Assembly (NCBI GenBank): GCA_010015655.1
Contig: ML976662.1
Location: forward strand, 547,036 to 611,035
Direction: 5' to 3'
Source of the DNA: Bimuria novae-zelandiae CBS 107.79
Taxonomy: Eukaryota > Ascomycota > Dothideomycetes > Pleosporales > Didymosphaeriaceae
Length of the DNA: 64,000 nucleotides
The position numbers were made by a program, and so were the translations under genes. Shown here one piece after another: positions 21,894 to 35,500 of this stretch. The notes beneath the pieces were generated by a model, which saw nothing but the letters and a program-made list of their open reading frames with translations, had not been told where the DNA came from and searched no databases. Numbering within the stretch: position 1 is the first letter of the stretch; each line of letters opens with the position of its first letter.

Positions 21894-23999
21894 TACCTCC
21901 CTTCCCTCTATTAAGGGCAAAAAAAAAATCTCTGCGTCTTATCTTATTTATATAGCTTCGTAGTTGTTTTATTGTCTGCTTACAATCCTCTCGCTATTAT
22001 AAACCTCTTACTAGTTCTGTTCTCCCGTGTCTAATTTTATATCCTTACTATAAGTAGTTACTATAGTAGTGTGTTCGCGCTAGTGCGTTTACTTATTATT
22101 ATATACATAAAATTACTTCTTACTTAGCTTCTAAATCTTACTTTTTTAAGCTTTCTTTTTTTTCTTAGCTTAACTTCGTGCGCTATAATATCTCGCTTTT
22201 AACCTAGTTTTCCTTAACTTCGCGACCTAATTCCCCTTACTATTTTAATAAAATAGCTAGCCCTTCGCGTAATAGCTACGTAATAAGAATACTTAAATAT
22301 TAGAGGCGTGCTACTAACTCTAATAATAAAATAAAAGAAGGCCTGTCTCTATCGTAATTACTTAGCTACTAACTTAAGAAGACTAAGCTCTCTTAAGATA
22401 AGGCTACTATGTCTAATACTAGCGCAATTCTTTTTAGCTAGCTTACTAAAAAGTTCAGTCCTTCTAAAGCTCGCAAAGTAAGTTTTAGACCCTTTTTTAC
22501 GCTTTTTTTACTTTTTCTTACTTTCTAACTTACCTCCTTACTTTTCTAACCTCCTTCCTAGTTCTTTATTAGCCTGGGTGTACGCACTTACTAACTTAAT
22601 AAGCTTAGCTCTTAGGGTCTAATCTTACTACGCGCGATAATTAAGCGCTAGTATATTAATTATATTACCTATAGACACGTCTATTAGTAAGTGCTAGCGG
22701 GTAAGATAGTGTCCTGCAAGGAGTGCCGTACCTATAAGCTTATTAGCTACACTAGACAAGTATACTTTAGTCTAAGTTATTTTAGATAACTTTAGGGTGT
22801 GCTCTACTAACTCCTTCCCCTACCTAGATTTAGCCTGCCCTTAATAAAGTTAGCCGCGAAGAGTTCGCTAATATTATAATTATTAGTGTAAGCTACCTTA
22901 TAAATAAGGTTTTAAAAAGTAGCTAGAAATAAAAGGCCTTCCTTATTAACTTTAACGCGTTCTATTCTGCTCGTAAGGTTACTATTATTAATTACTATAC
23001 CTCCTTTAAGAGTAAAACTACTATTACTTCGGGCCCTATTACTTTTTCTTTTAAGGCTATTTAGCTCTTAGAGCGCATTACTATTATAATTAAAAAGACT
23101 TCTAACATCTTTAAATTTATACTACTAACTTTAAAGTATTTTATTAAGAGTGTAAGAACCCTTCAATAAGTTCTTTTTAAATAATAAAGCTATCTTTTAA
23201 GGCTAATATTATATAGCTCTCTAGCAAGTTCGTAGTGGTAGATAAGGGTATCGTAATAAATAGTCTCTAAATAATAGATAATATCCTCGCGGGAGCTAAT
23301 ATGCCTACTTAAGCCTACTAGGGCTTACGCTAGCGGCTTTAGGCTATTATAATTAGGGAGCGCCTAAGTAAGAAGGATAATAGCTTCCTTAATCCTAGTA
23401 GTATATTAAAGGGCGGAGAAGTAGACCTAAACGTTATTAAAAAGGGTTTTACTATTTCTTTAGTAACTAAACATACCTTTCTTGCCTAGTTCCTTTCTCT
23501 TTCTTACTTCAGTTTACTTCTAAGGCTTACTTTTTTCGTAAGGGTTATCCCTTACTACTATAAAAATTATTTAGTCCTCTTATTACCCCTAGTAGTTCTA
23601 AAAGTTTTTTAAGTTACTTTTTTAAGATTCCTTCTTAACTTCCTTCCTTAATACTTAACTTTATTCTTTAACGATGTTATTCCTACCCTTATTTTAGATA
23701 CCTTTATCTAGCTAGGTTTCCTAGTTTAGCAAGACAGACATCGTAGAGCCTCCTTCGGGCCTTAATAAAAGCTAATTTAGGGGATATCGCGGTAGAATCC
23801 TATTAGGAGTTTTCTATTATAACTTTAATATAGCTTAGTAAACTTCTCCTAATAGTCTAATATAGTAGCTTAGTTAAGGTTTTTACAAGGTTCCTAAGTT
23901 CTTTAAGAGTAGTTTTTTTACTATACTTGGTATTCTACCCTCTTACCTCTACGGGACTAGCGTTTTTTATATATATTAACTATACTATACTTCTCTTCC
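21894..23999. other. Element A region between 3' LTR and pol
   Basis: About 2.1 kb of degraded sequence. The first part is repeated at 46582-47440. A plus-strand peptide KIVSCKECRTYKLI at about 22705-22746 contains a C-x2-C pair reminiscent of the antisense zinc-cluster frames of elements B and D, but no full cluster follows. Several minus-strand stretches may be the pol C-terminus. Confidence 0.45.
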
Positions 24000-26900
24000 C
24001 CCTCTTTTATTATAATTGCTTCGGGCTGGGCGTTATTAGTGGTTTGGCTAAGGAGAGGGTTTAACAAGGCTAACTTTAGCCTATTTACGTAGAACCTTAG
24101 GTGCATGTTTAGCAGGACGTCTAGTTCTACTACATAAGAGTTTATTACTTTCCTTATAATAAACTTTTCTTGCTTCTAGTTAAGCTTCTTACTTAGATAT
24201 TAGTTTTAGAGGTAGTCCTTATATTTTAACTATACCTTATCTCTTTCCTTTAAGATTAGAGCGTCTTTACGTTAATAGTTTACTAGGCGCTCTTATTCTT
24301 GTTAGGCTATTATTTTTTTTACTTAGGTAAAGTTAAAAACCTCTTTAAACTTCTTTATTATTACCTTCGTAGCCTTCTTTGCGTTAGTTCTAAGCTCTAA
24401 GGCTAATCTCCATGCCCCAAAGTTCTTAACTAGTTTAATATTCTAGCTATAAGATAAAAAAAAATAGGCTAACTCTTATTAATATAGCTTCTTGCCCTTT
24501 AATAGCTATCTAGGCTATAAAAAGCCACTTTATCTAATTATCCTATTACTAGTTATAGTACGCCTAGAGGTAGGCTTTAAGGATAGAGTTTATTTATTCT
24601 ATCTACCTGTCTATCTCTAGGTGTTTTACTATAGACAGTCTTTGGTTAATACCTACTTATTTACAAAGTGTAGTCTAAAATTTGCTCACGAATTGTCCCC
24701 CGCGGGCTAATATAATAGAGGAGGGGAAGAAGTAGTCTACTACCTAGTGTTAAAAGAACGCTATTATAACTATAGGTATATTAAGATTTAGGAGACTAAT
24801 AAACTTAGGGTCCTTACTAAGTCTATTTATAATTACTATAATATTCGTGCAGCCATCGCTCTTAAGTAAGGTAGTAATAAAGTCAATTATAATATCCTTC
24901 TATCCTTATTTAGGTAGTAGTAAGGGCTTTAGTAGGCCCTATTTTACTTCTCTCTATAGTTTAGTTCTTCTATAGATATTACAGTACTTGATATACTACC
25001 TTACTTAGTTAGACATCCCTAAGAAAAAGTAGTCTTAAGTAAAGATTTTATAGGTGTTTTCTTATCTTAAGTATCTTAAAGCTAGGGAACTATACGCGAC
25101 TACTATTAGCTTTATCTATAGAGGTTCTAATTTTAGTACTTATTATCTTAACCTATAGCGTAGGTACCCTTAGTTATCTATACTACATTCTAAAATACTA
25201 ATAAATAACTTCCACCTAGGTTCGAACTTCCTAAGCCTATTCTTAACACAGGCCTTTATCTCGCTGTACGCACTATCTTTATTATATTTTACCTCTTATT
25301 ATATAGTGTTAAAGTCTAGTTCGCGTCGCTTGGCAAGGCTATTGCCTCCTTAAAGGGTTAATATAGGTAGTTTAGGGCGTGTTAGGTAAGCGAGTACTAG
25401 GTCCTTATCTATTTTAGTATAGTTAGGTTCCTCTATAGTAGTAGGTATTTAGAGGATAAAAGATTTTAAGCTATTTCTCCTAGTAGTTTTCTAAAGAAGC
25501 ATAAAGTGCCTTAACTTTAATCTATTATCTTTGCTATCCTTTAGTAGGTCTTAGTCCCTCTAGGAAAGGGCATTTGCCCTAAAGTTTACTAACCCTAGTT
25601 TATATATAAATATTATATTAATATAGTTAAGTATATCTGCCTACTAAATGTATCGTTCGTCTAACCTTTATTTAGTAGCGAAATACATAAGGTTCTTATA
25701 ATTAGTTTAGACCGTGAGGTGCTTTACTACTTAATATATATAGTCTTATTTATTTACGTATTTAATACCTGCGAGTATCTCTTTATCGTAAATAGTATAG
25801 TTATATTCTGCTAGGCTATTCTTTGCTAAGAAGTAAGCTACTAAGCGTAGAATCCTGTTATTATTATACTAAAAGAAGCATCCCCTAATCGACTAGCTAA
25901 AGGCGTCTACTTCTAGTACTAATTCTTATTTAGGGTCGAAGTGGGCTAGCGCGGGGTCTATATAAAACGCTATCTTTAGGAAGTTAAATACGTGCTACTA
26001 CTCTTATCCCTAAATAAATTCTACTCCTTTACTAATAAACTTTATAAGGGGGCTTACTATGCTAGAGAAGTCTTATATAAATTTTTAATAGAAGTTCGCG
26101 AAGCCTATAAAGCTCTAGACTTTTTTTACTAAAATTAGTAGCTTTTATTCCTAAATTACTTAGACTTTATCTAGATCTATGCTTACGCCCTTATTAACTT
26201 TTATAATAAATTTAAGGTACTTAGCCCTTTTAACGCAGAACTTAGATTTTTTAATATCTAAGTGTAGTCCTGCGGCTCTTAACTTCTAAATTATAGTACA
26301 TACTTTTTCTTCGTGGTCTTTTTAGCTACCACTAGAGAAGATAAGAACGTTGTCTATATACGCTAAGTAGTAGTTATTAAGGTACTCCTTTAGCACCTAG
26401 TTAATATACTACTAAAACGTACTTAGCGCGTTAGCTAGGCTAAAAGGAACTACTAGCTACTTATAGAGACTAAATTAGGTTCTAAACGCTATCTTCTATT
26501 CCTCGCCTTTCGCTATCTAAACTTATAGAAGGCTTAAATTATATTAAGTTTACTAAACTATTTAGCCTTCGCGAGGAGCTAAAGGGTCTTACTAATTAAT
26601 AGTAAAAGGTACTAGTCCTTCTTTAAAATAGCGTTTAGGGCTTAATAATTAACATAGAAGCGCAGTCCTCCGCTAGGATTTTTAGTAAATAATACTAGGG
26701 CGGCGGCGCTAGACTTACTTACTTAAATAAAGTTTTTTTTAAGTATTTAGTAAACTCTTTTTAAAGGACAAGCAACTCTTCGCGAGACATATTAAATAGA
26801 GGGCCGTAGAGGATCTCTAGGGTCTCGCCATCTTTTTTTATAAGAGGGATAGAAAGATCTACTCTAGGTCTATAGTATGGGGGGAGCTTGTTAGCTTATT

Positions 26901-28960
26901 CCTTGCAAAAGATACGCCATAAATCCTTAAAAGCTTTAGGTAGTAACTCTCGTAGGTTTACCTTTAGCTTGCGGGTTAACGCCTTTTATATATTCTTTAT
27001 TAATATAGAAAACCCCTTAGCCCTGTTTCCTAGGCGTTAATTACGCTAATCTAGGGCTATAAAGGCTATAGCTAATACCTCTTAAGGCTTTATTAATAGT
27101 TTCTTACCTTCTTGGTCACGGATACGGGTGTCTAAACTTCTAATCTAGATTAATTTCTTCGCTAGGGCCAGTTTAACCCTATTTTTTTTTATTTAGATTA
27201 GGCTAAGGATTAGGTCGTACGATCCGTCGTTAGGTAAGACGTATAACTATATTAATTCTATATAGCTATTAATATTTACTTCTAATTAGACTATTTCGCG
27301 TACGAAGAGTTGCATGCCTCTAATACTAATAACTTCTTATAGATAGGGTAGGTTCTTGGGCTGTAGGTGGGCTTTTATTATAAGTTTTTTTAATATAAAT
27401 TTAAAGGTTATATAACCTGAATTAATTATTGTTAATGTAAACACAATATTATTAATAAGCGAGTGTACTATTACTAGTATTAAGTCTAGCTATAGCTTTT
27501 AAAAGTTGTTAAAACTTATCTTTTGCCCTTTTCTTACTTTTACCTCCTAGCGGCGACTATTGCCCGGAGGACCTAGTTTTCTAAATTAGTAAAGGCTATA
27601 TTAAACTCTTTATTAAAGGATTTTTTAGTAGCGAGTAAAGCGGCGCGAACTTATCCTAGCTTTATTATAGGTAAAAGTTTACACTGCTTTACGCGATGTC
27701 CCGTATCTCTATAATAAAAATAGAAACTATTCTTTTTACGGGTTTCTATTACCTCGCGCGACACCTACGTGGCTTGTTTTTAGGTATTACTAGACCTGTA
27801 TCTTATAGTTTTATCTATTGCTTAGTGTCTTCTATCTTGGCTTTATCGGCCAGACATCCTTCCAGGATTAGCTTAGGTAGGTTCCTAATCTATTTCGTCT
27901 AGCGCCCTGTTCTTAGTAGAAAACTTTAGTAATCGTAATGTGTTTTAAAAGAGGTTTTCTTTAACCTTATTAACCCTCTTCTAGACCCCTTGCAGGTCCT
28001 AATTATTATCTATATTTACTATAGCTATTTAGTCTTATAAGTCTTTATAGAGGCTCTAAAAATATAGGTTCTTTAAGATCTTTTAACTATGCTCCTTAGC
28101 TTCTATAGCATAGTTATTAAAGTTAAGGTTAAAGTTACGAAGCTTCTAGTTTTCTTATTATATTATAAGTAAGCGGTTACGCGCGATTTCTTCCGCTAGG
28201 TAGTTATAAAAGTTATAGTCTAGTAGCTTCTAGAGGTTAGCTTTAGTGCACCCTAGGTAGTAGTCTAGGTATATAATTCCTACCGTCGCTGCACGTCCTG
28301 TTAATTAACTAATAATGTATCTAGGTATATTTCTAAGGTAGTCCCTATCCTCTAAGAGCTTATGTTGTATTACTATTCTAAAGCGGTAGTAATCTTATTA
28401 TTTACTATTAAAGTAGGCTAAGTTAGGGATTTTAGGACGGTGGCTTCTTCCTTAGTTTAAGACAAGCTCTACTATTAATTTCTCTAGTAGCTCTATTTAT
28501 TAGTCTACTTCTAATAGCTAATTCGTACCTCTTGTCTCTTAAAAGTATTATTATATTATTAGGGATTCTTAGCGCTTTCTTACTATTTCTTTAATTAGTC
28601 CTCTTACTTCTTATAGTAGAGTCTAAAAAGTGTCTTAGAGGTTAACGAGTGCTTTAATCTTGCTTAAGAATTACTATATTTTATTCTCGTCGACTCTTAA
28701 TGTCTAAAGTTTAATTATAACTAAGGAGGCTATCCTTTTATTTCTTTTGTTATTACTTTTTTATAAGCTAATAGGTTGCTGCATATAATTATTTGCGCTA
28801 AAACGCGGACCTTTAGCAAAAGGTCTTATTCTTATTTCTATAACTTCTTTATTTAGTAAAGACAGTCTTGCTAGCGTTAAGTATCTATTAGGACTCCTTT
28901 TAATTACTTGCTAAGAAGGGTTCTATCTCCTCGTAGGTCTAAGCGTCGCCTTTATAGTAT
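24000..28960 (-). pseudogene. gag-pol of element A, RIP-degraded
   Basis: Minus-strand translation around 26700-26590 reads SSAAALVLFTKNPSGGLRFY followed by VNY*ALNAILKKD, the classic Gypsy RT block (P-A-S-P-x-x-F-V-x-K-K-x-G-x-R-x-C-V-D-Y-R). Upstream on the same strand (28100-28960) would be gag; downstream (24600-25300) integrase. Stops are mostly TAA/TAG replacing Gln, Arg or Trp codons. No intact domain remains. Confidence 0.75.
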
Positions 28961-29064
28961 TTATCTACGTAAGTCCTTTAACTTCGTGTGCTACTTCGTA
29001 GCTTTAGTTTATAGTTATATTAAAATTTACTTATCCCGCGACGGGTAGAAGTAATTAAATTTAA

Positions 29065-29225
29065 TATAAAGGGCTAGGTGCTTAAGAAGCTAAAGGTGCT
29101 AAAAAAATACTTATAAATTTAATAAAAAGTCTAAAGTTAAGCTTTAGGCGTCAAACTTATATATCTGGGGTTCGCATAACTGAGGGTTAAGGATCCGACG
29201 CAACAACTAGGCGTAGCCCATTATA
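29065..29225 (-). repeat. 5' LTR of element A
   Basis: 161 bp, aligns base for base with 21733-21893 apart from RIP-type changes; followed by the GCCTC duplication. Confidence 0.88.
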
Positions 29226-29479
29226 GCCTCCGCGATTACTTATCTCTGTTATAAACTTGCTAAGGTTAAAGAGAAGGATCATAGTTATACTTAGTATAAC
29301 TTTTATATTACTAATATAATAGAGCTCTTAAAGAAATAAGCGGGGGATCTAAAGGGCATAACTACTACTAATATTATTAAACTATTATAACTTGCACCTT
29401 TAAGGGCTAACATAAGCTAGTTATAAGCTAAACCTTTTTATTTAATTTTAATTTTTTATTATTATTTAATAATTCCTTC

Positions 29480-32021
29480 TTCCTCCATAATTTTCTATCT
29501 AAGGGTGTTATTAATAATAATTTATTACTAATCCCTTATAGTTGGTGGGATTTTCCTCTAGTTTTTATATATTATATTATTTCGGCCATTCTTTCCATTT
29601 AACTAGGTATTTAGGCTAACTTTAAACTATTCTTAGGTCCCTAATTTTCTTAACCTTATACATATTATTTTTTAAATTTAACTAGGTTTTAACTAGAGTG
29701 TCTACGAGTGCTAGTTTTAAAAGTAATTTATACAATATAAGATATATCTTTATACCTACTAGTAGAAGTAGTTTAGATATAATAGGTTCCTTAGTTTCTT
29801 ATACTTTAAAAGGGATGTAACGAGGTAGGCACGGTCGAACACGTGGCCTTCTCTCGCTTATAGAGGTTCCGGCTAGGCTAGGATCAAACACTAGCGCTAG
29901 TGGCTGACCCTAGCATATCCTATATATATTATACTATACGAGTAATACTTGGCTTAAGTATTCTCGTGCGTACCTTTTGGTGCAGGTGAGGAAGTCACAT
30001 AGTATTGGCTTAGTAAGCGGGGCGCTTACCTCATTACAAGGGACTACTTAGAGGTAATTTAGTTTTCTGCTAGGTCGTTTTATCTTTAGATTTTTTTATA
30101 ATAAGAAAGCCTTGTCCACTTTTTTAAAAGTTAGTCCTTTAATCCTTTACGTATTAGCGTTTTTAGATACTAGGAGGACTCTTTAGGGAATTTATTTTTA
30201 TAAGACATTATAAAGTTCCTTTATTTTTTAATCCTTATTAAAGATTTTTATAGAAACACTTTTTATATTAGATCTTAGTAAGTAACTAGCTTATATCTAT
30301 AGTTAACGTAGTATAATAAGTATTATGTTATATCTTACCTTACGCTGTTTTATGCTAGCTAGGCTATTAGTAGTAACTTTACTTAGTTATTTTATTATTT
30401 ATTAATGTAGAATTATAGGTACTATTCTAAAGTCTAATTTATACGTTTTATTTATCTATTAGTCTAGGGGTAAAAACTCGTTACGAGCTTCCTGTAAATG
30501 CCTAGAGCTATCGTAAATGTCTCTTAGTACTTAGATATAACGAGCTTACCTCTATTTATAATAAATTTATTTAGTAGTTTATATTCTGCGAATACTGTGT
30601 TAACTATCTTATAAGCTAGTTCCTCTGCTATTATAGACTCTTTTATAAGTCTAAACTTAGCTACCTTAATTAAGTAATTTACTATTACTATAATAGTGTT
30701 GCATATCCGCTTTATTCCTAGTTATAGTAATTTTAAGAGCTTTACTATAAAGTCTATTATTATGCTTTGCTATAGTCGTTGAGTGGCTTATAGTAACTAT
30801 AGTAGTCTATAAGATTTAAGTCTTTTTAGCTTATTTTTATAGTATGCTAAATAGTTGCTTAGGACCTACGTTACCGCTTACTTAAGCCTTAAAATAGTAT
30901 ATTTATTCGCGATTTAGCGCGTTATTTCTTTAATACTTGGATGTTCCTATTCTTATAGCTTGTATAGTCTTTTAATTAACGCTTTCTTATAAGCAGGTTT
31001 TACGATAATTTGGCATTAGTAATTCTATTAGGTCTCATTTAAGCATTATTTAAAGAGGTTGTATTCCTTTTTTTTAACTTATTTGTGAGTTTTGCATAGT
31101 CCTAAAAGTCATATACTTTTAGCCTAGTATAGTGTAGGCTAATAACGCGAACTTTAATCCTTAGTTAGTTATACTTAATAGCTGTATTAGATTTTGCGCG
31201 TAATACTGCGTTATATAGATCTAGCTTATCCTTTATAAAGTCTAAATATCTACTTAGAGCGTCTACTGCTCCGTTAAGTATTCCAGGCCTATAGTATATT
31301 ATAACGTTAAAGTTTATTATGAGCTGTGCTTATAATACCTATTGTTAATTAAGCTTCTTTATTATTCTAAAGCTAGTAAAGTTCTTATAGACTATTTATA
31401 CCTGAATCTTAAAACGTGCTTTAGTGATCTAGGCATTTTAGTATTTAAAGACGTCTACTATCCTAAGTAGTTTTTTATTATAAAAGTTGTGATTAAGTTC
31501 TACACTTAAAAACTTCTTAGAATAAATGAACACACTAGTCTCTATTTCTTATTATAATACTATTGCGAGAGTATTACTCCTAGTGCGTAGTCTAATGCGT
31601 TTGTTTCTACTCTTATAGGTTTCCTTAGATCGTGTATCTAGAGAAGAGGGCCTACAAGAAACTTATTTATAGCACTCTAAATATTTTTAATAGTTTTTTT
31701 TAATAATGTGCTAAGTGGTTTCCTTATCTTCTTTTTTTATAAGATTTATTAATAGTGTGGTGGTCTTTAAGTAGTCCTTAATAAGCTTTGAATAAAAGTT
31801 AGTAAACTTTAGAAAAGACTAAATATCCCTTACTAATTTAAAAACTAGCTATTTTTAAATAATAATACTATTTTCTTTTAGGTATATTGCTATATCTTCT
31901 CTTAAGAAAATAAATTCTGGGTACTTTATTCTTATAACGTAAAACTTATATTTTTTAAGATAAAAAAGTAATTAATATTCCTTTAACTTCTTAAGTACTT
32001 TTTTAACGTATTCTACATGCT
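29480..32021 (-). pseudogene. pol fragment of element E (RT to C-terminus)
   Basis: Minus-strand Gypsy pol. The right end, about 32021-31900, reads HVEYVKKVLKKLKEY*, the segment right after the RT active site; the left end near 29800-29480 covers the integrase C-terminal and chromodomain-like part. The gene stops abruptly at 32021, where the LTR of the oppositely oriented element C begins. A 223-bp solo LTR interrupts it at 29816. The sequence 29421-29480 links it to the antisense frame. Confidence 0.65.
29816..30038. repeat. Solo LTR (223 bp) in element E
   Basis: Begins TGTAACGAGGTAGGC and ends GCTTACCTCATTACA, with an exact 5-bp target duplication AGGGA (29811-29815, 30039-30043). It keeps much more G+C than the surrounding pol, so it is young or too short for RIP. 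It matches no other LTR in the window. Confidence 0.85.
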
Positions 32022-32537
32022 TGTTACAATTACTAAGAATTACGACGGCACAGCGACCGTGAATTACGGAACAATAAAGGCCCACGTAGAAAGGCTGACA
32101 GGACTTAGCACGCTAGTAGATGGGGTAGGATTAAGTTAGTAGTTATATAATTAGGATCCTGCTGAGAGGATAGAATTCTAAGAAGATACTAGCTTAGTAA
32201 ATGAACTAAAAAATATCTACCTAAGGAACAAGTCTCTTAGAAGACTAACGGGATTTTAGGATATTAAGGAATAAGATAATTAGTATATAGTCTAAGATAC
32301 TCTCTATACTTTTCCTACTCCTTATAGTTAACTCTTAATGCTACGAGTATATTTATTATAATAGATTAGTAAATCTCCTAGTTAGTTATTCTATAAGTGT
32401 ATTATAGAATTAAATTATTTAGAAACCTAGTGTTGCCGCTATTACTCTTAACCACTAAATATTTATAAGATACTTTACCCTTAACCTGTTTTTCTCTTAC
32501 CTAGAATAGGCTTAGGTACGTATAGCTCCTTGTAACA
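32022..32537 (+). repeat. 5' LTR of Gypsy element C (same family as 20789-21278)
   Basis: 516 bp, begins TGTTACAATTACTAAG and ends CTCCTTGTAACA. Its reverse complement matches the LTR of element E. The first about 130 bp keep normal composition. The matching 3' LTR of element C was not found, so its 3' end seems lost. Confidence 0.7.
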
Positions 32538-35500
32538 CTTTAACTACCTAAAGGTCTAAGATAATATAATAATACTATTACTACTAGTTTAAGGACTCTA
32601 ATAAAAAGTAGTGCTTTTAAGCTAACTATAAACCTAATAACGTTACATACTAATTAAGCTAATAAGATATAATAGCTTAAGTAGTAGTTAGCTATGCTAA
32701 TAGCTTACGTTTTAACTATTATAATTACGGGAGGGATATCCTTTAAGATTCTTAAAATTTATAAAGGTAAATAAAAAGAACTTAAGGCGTTCCTTATAAA
32801 TATAAAACTGTACTATCAATATAATAAGGATATTTTTAAGGCTAGGTAGTCTAAATTCCTAGCAGTAGGTATGCATATAGAGGGTAAGGTAGCTAAGTAG
32901 CTTTAACCCCTTATTAAGGGTTATCTAAAAAATGAAGATAATATCTTAGAATATAATAATAAAACTAAGAAGGTGTTTAAAGAGTAGACATCTTTTAAGG
33001 AATAAAAATAAATTATGTCTAAAGAGGTTAATAGGAAATAACAAGCTAAATGTAAGATATAGAGGCTTAAATAAATAAAATTAGTTAGTATCTATATAGC
33101 TAGGTTTAGATGCCTATAAACTAAAATTAATGAAGATAACGCCCTACTTTAAGTGGCTTACTATAATAGGCAAAAAAAAAGTGTTAAGGACAAGTTTACC
33201 TATTATAATAAGGTAGACGACCTAGGGAAACTCGTAAAACTAACTATATAAATAATAGTAAGAAAAGCGAGAAGGCAACCACATCTAACTTAATATTAAA
33301 AAAAGTTAGAAACTATAAATAGACTACGATAGAGACATCGTAATTGCTAATAAAACTTAAAAATAGAAACTAAGGAAGTAGCAAAAGGACTATAATAATG
33401 GACTATCTAACTAAGAGTAAAAATAATGCTTTAATAAAGACGCGTGCTTAGAATATAGGGAATAGGATTACTTCTAAAGGGATTATCTAAAGAATAATAA
33501 AGGACAAAGTAAGAAAGCTTAAATTATTTAAAGAATAATAGCTACGCTATAGGCGCTAATACCTATACTACTAAGAGTAAATAAAAATAAAGTCTTTAAA
33601 ATAGAACTTAAGGCTCTAAAGACGCTAAAAGAAATAGAATAAAAAATAGTACTAAAGTATAAGGTCCTTGTCTAGCTATTAGAAGGAAAGTACTAGGTAT
33701 GTAATAGCTAGATATATACACCCTAAGGATACACGTAAAAGATCGAACTTGAAGGGCTAAGAGCTATAATAATCTATAAGTTTGCTATAACGTACTAAGG
33801 AAATATACTAGTGCAGGATAATAGATTAAGATTTAAGAATAATATAAGAGGATAGCCTAGTTCCTTTATAATAAAAAGGACTACTAACTATATTAGATAA
33901 AAAGGTATAAGTAGTAATATTGCTAGGAGACTTTAACTATAAGTTTATTAATAACTGTAAACTAAAAATAAACTGTTATAAATATTTCCTTGACGAATAG
34001 TTACGATACTATAAGGAATTAGGATAGTAGAAGTGCTTTAACGATAAATGCTAAATATATAAAGCACATAAAGAAGCCATAGGCTAGTACTCTAAAGGTA
34101 ATCGCAGGAAACTAATAGATAGAGGAGACAAGTCTTAATTACTTATAATAAATTAAATAGCTAAATTGTAATAGAAATTGCCTGATACACCTATATTAAA
34201 AAGAATAAATAGTAGTATTAGAAATAACACTACTATATTAGGATCTAAAACATTAGAAGTGTCTAGTTATAGAATGCAGACAACACGAGGAATCCTAAGA
34301 AGAAGAAAAGGTCCTATAAATTAAGAATACTAAGAGTACCTATAAAGCGCTTTACTAGAACTAATAAAAAAAGACTAAAACTAACAGTAGCATAGAAGAA
34401 GCTATATAAACCTAGGCTAAGAAAGTAGAGTCTTCTTAGTATCTTACTAAATAAGCTAATAACAAGTTAGAAAACTAGGACGCCACTATATAAAAGACCT
34501 TACTAGTAGAGGCGCGATCATGAAGGCAAAAAAGGTAGAAATAGGTATAAATAACCTGTAACTAACTAAAGAAGTTATAATTAGTAGTTACTAAGTAATA
34601 CCGCTAATAGATCTTAGATCGACTAAATATCTTATATCTCTTAAAATAGTAGAAAAATATAACGAGCCTTATAAAAACAAAGGGACACTAGTATAAGTAT
34701 AAAGAGTAAATAGGACACTATCCTAAGGATATAGTAAAGGTTAGTTACGCCTTAAAATAACGCTATTATCTATTAGTCTAAATAGATTCTAGAGCTAAAA
34801 TAGCTTCACGATAATAGATTTTAGAAGCTGAAAAGTAATTATTAGTTATAACTAGAAAAAGAAAACGCTACTTAGCTAAGGACCTACGCTAAAGGTTACT
34901 AATATATAAAAAAAATATAAAAAGTATAGCTATAAACCCTAAATGCCCCAGTAGGGTAGGTTAAAAGAGAAACTAAATAATTTTTAATTACTAAAATTAT
35001 AGGAGTTATAAAAGAGAATCTAGGCTAAGTAAGACTAACTTGAGTATAATACTTAGGCCTTAAGGTAGAAGTAAAAGTTAATAATATTTTACTAAAATAC
35101 TAAGAGTACGCAGAACTCTTTAGAGAAATAAAAAAAAAGAACTACTAGAATACAAAAAAATAAAATTATAAGATACCTTTAGTAGAGGGCACGAAACTTC
35201 GCCTAGAATAACTATAACTAATATTTATAGACTAAGAGAAGGAAGTACAGAATTCCTTCAAAAATCTAGTAAAACAGTATATTTAAGAACGTTAAAGCCT
35301 AGTAGCGTTTCCTATATTTTAGGTACCTAAGAAGAATGGCAAGCTGCGACTTTATATAGAATATAAATAAGAACTAGTACCTACTACCCTTAATTATAGA
35401 GCTAATAAATAGGCTCTAAGAAGCTAAGTAGTTTACGAAGTTTAATATGCGTAATAGTTATTACTCTATATAAGTAGCTAAGGGACATGAGTAAAAGACT

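Larger units (their letters stand above)
21733..29225 (-). mobile_element. Full-length Gypsy-type LTR retrotransposon A (7,493 bp), RIP-inactivated
   Basis: Two 161-bp LTRs (21733-21893 and 29065-29225) and an exact 5-bp target duplication GCCTC (21728-21732, 29226-29230) define both ends. pol is on the minus strand, so 29225 is the 5' end. It is inserted inside element E: on each side the same plus-strand frame continues. The right LTR has TATAAAGGGC where the left has TGTAAGGGGC, as expected after RIP. Confidence 0.88.
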
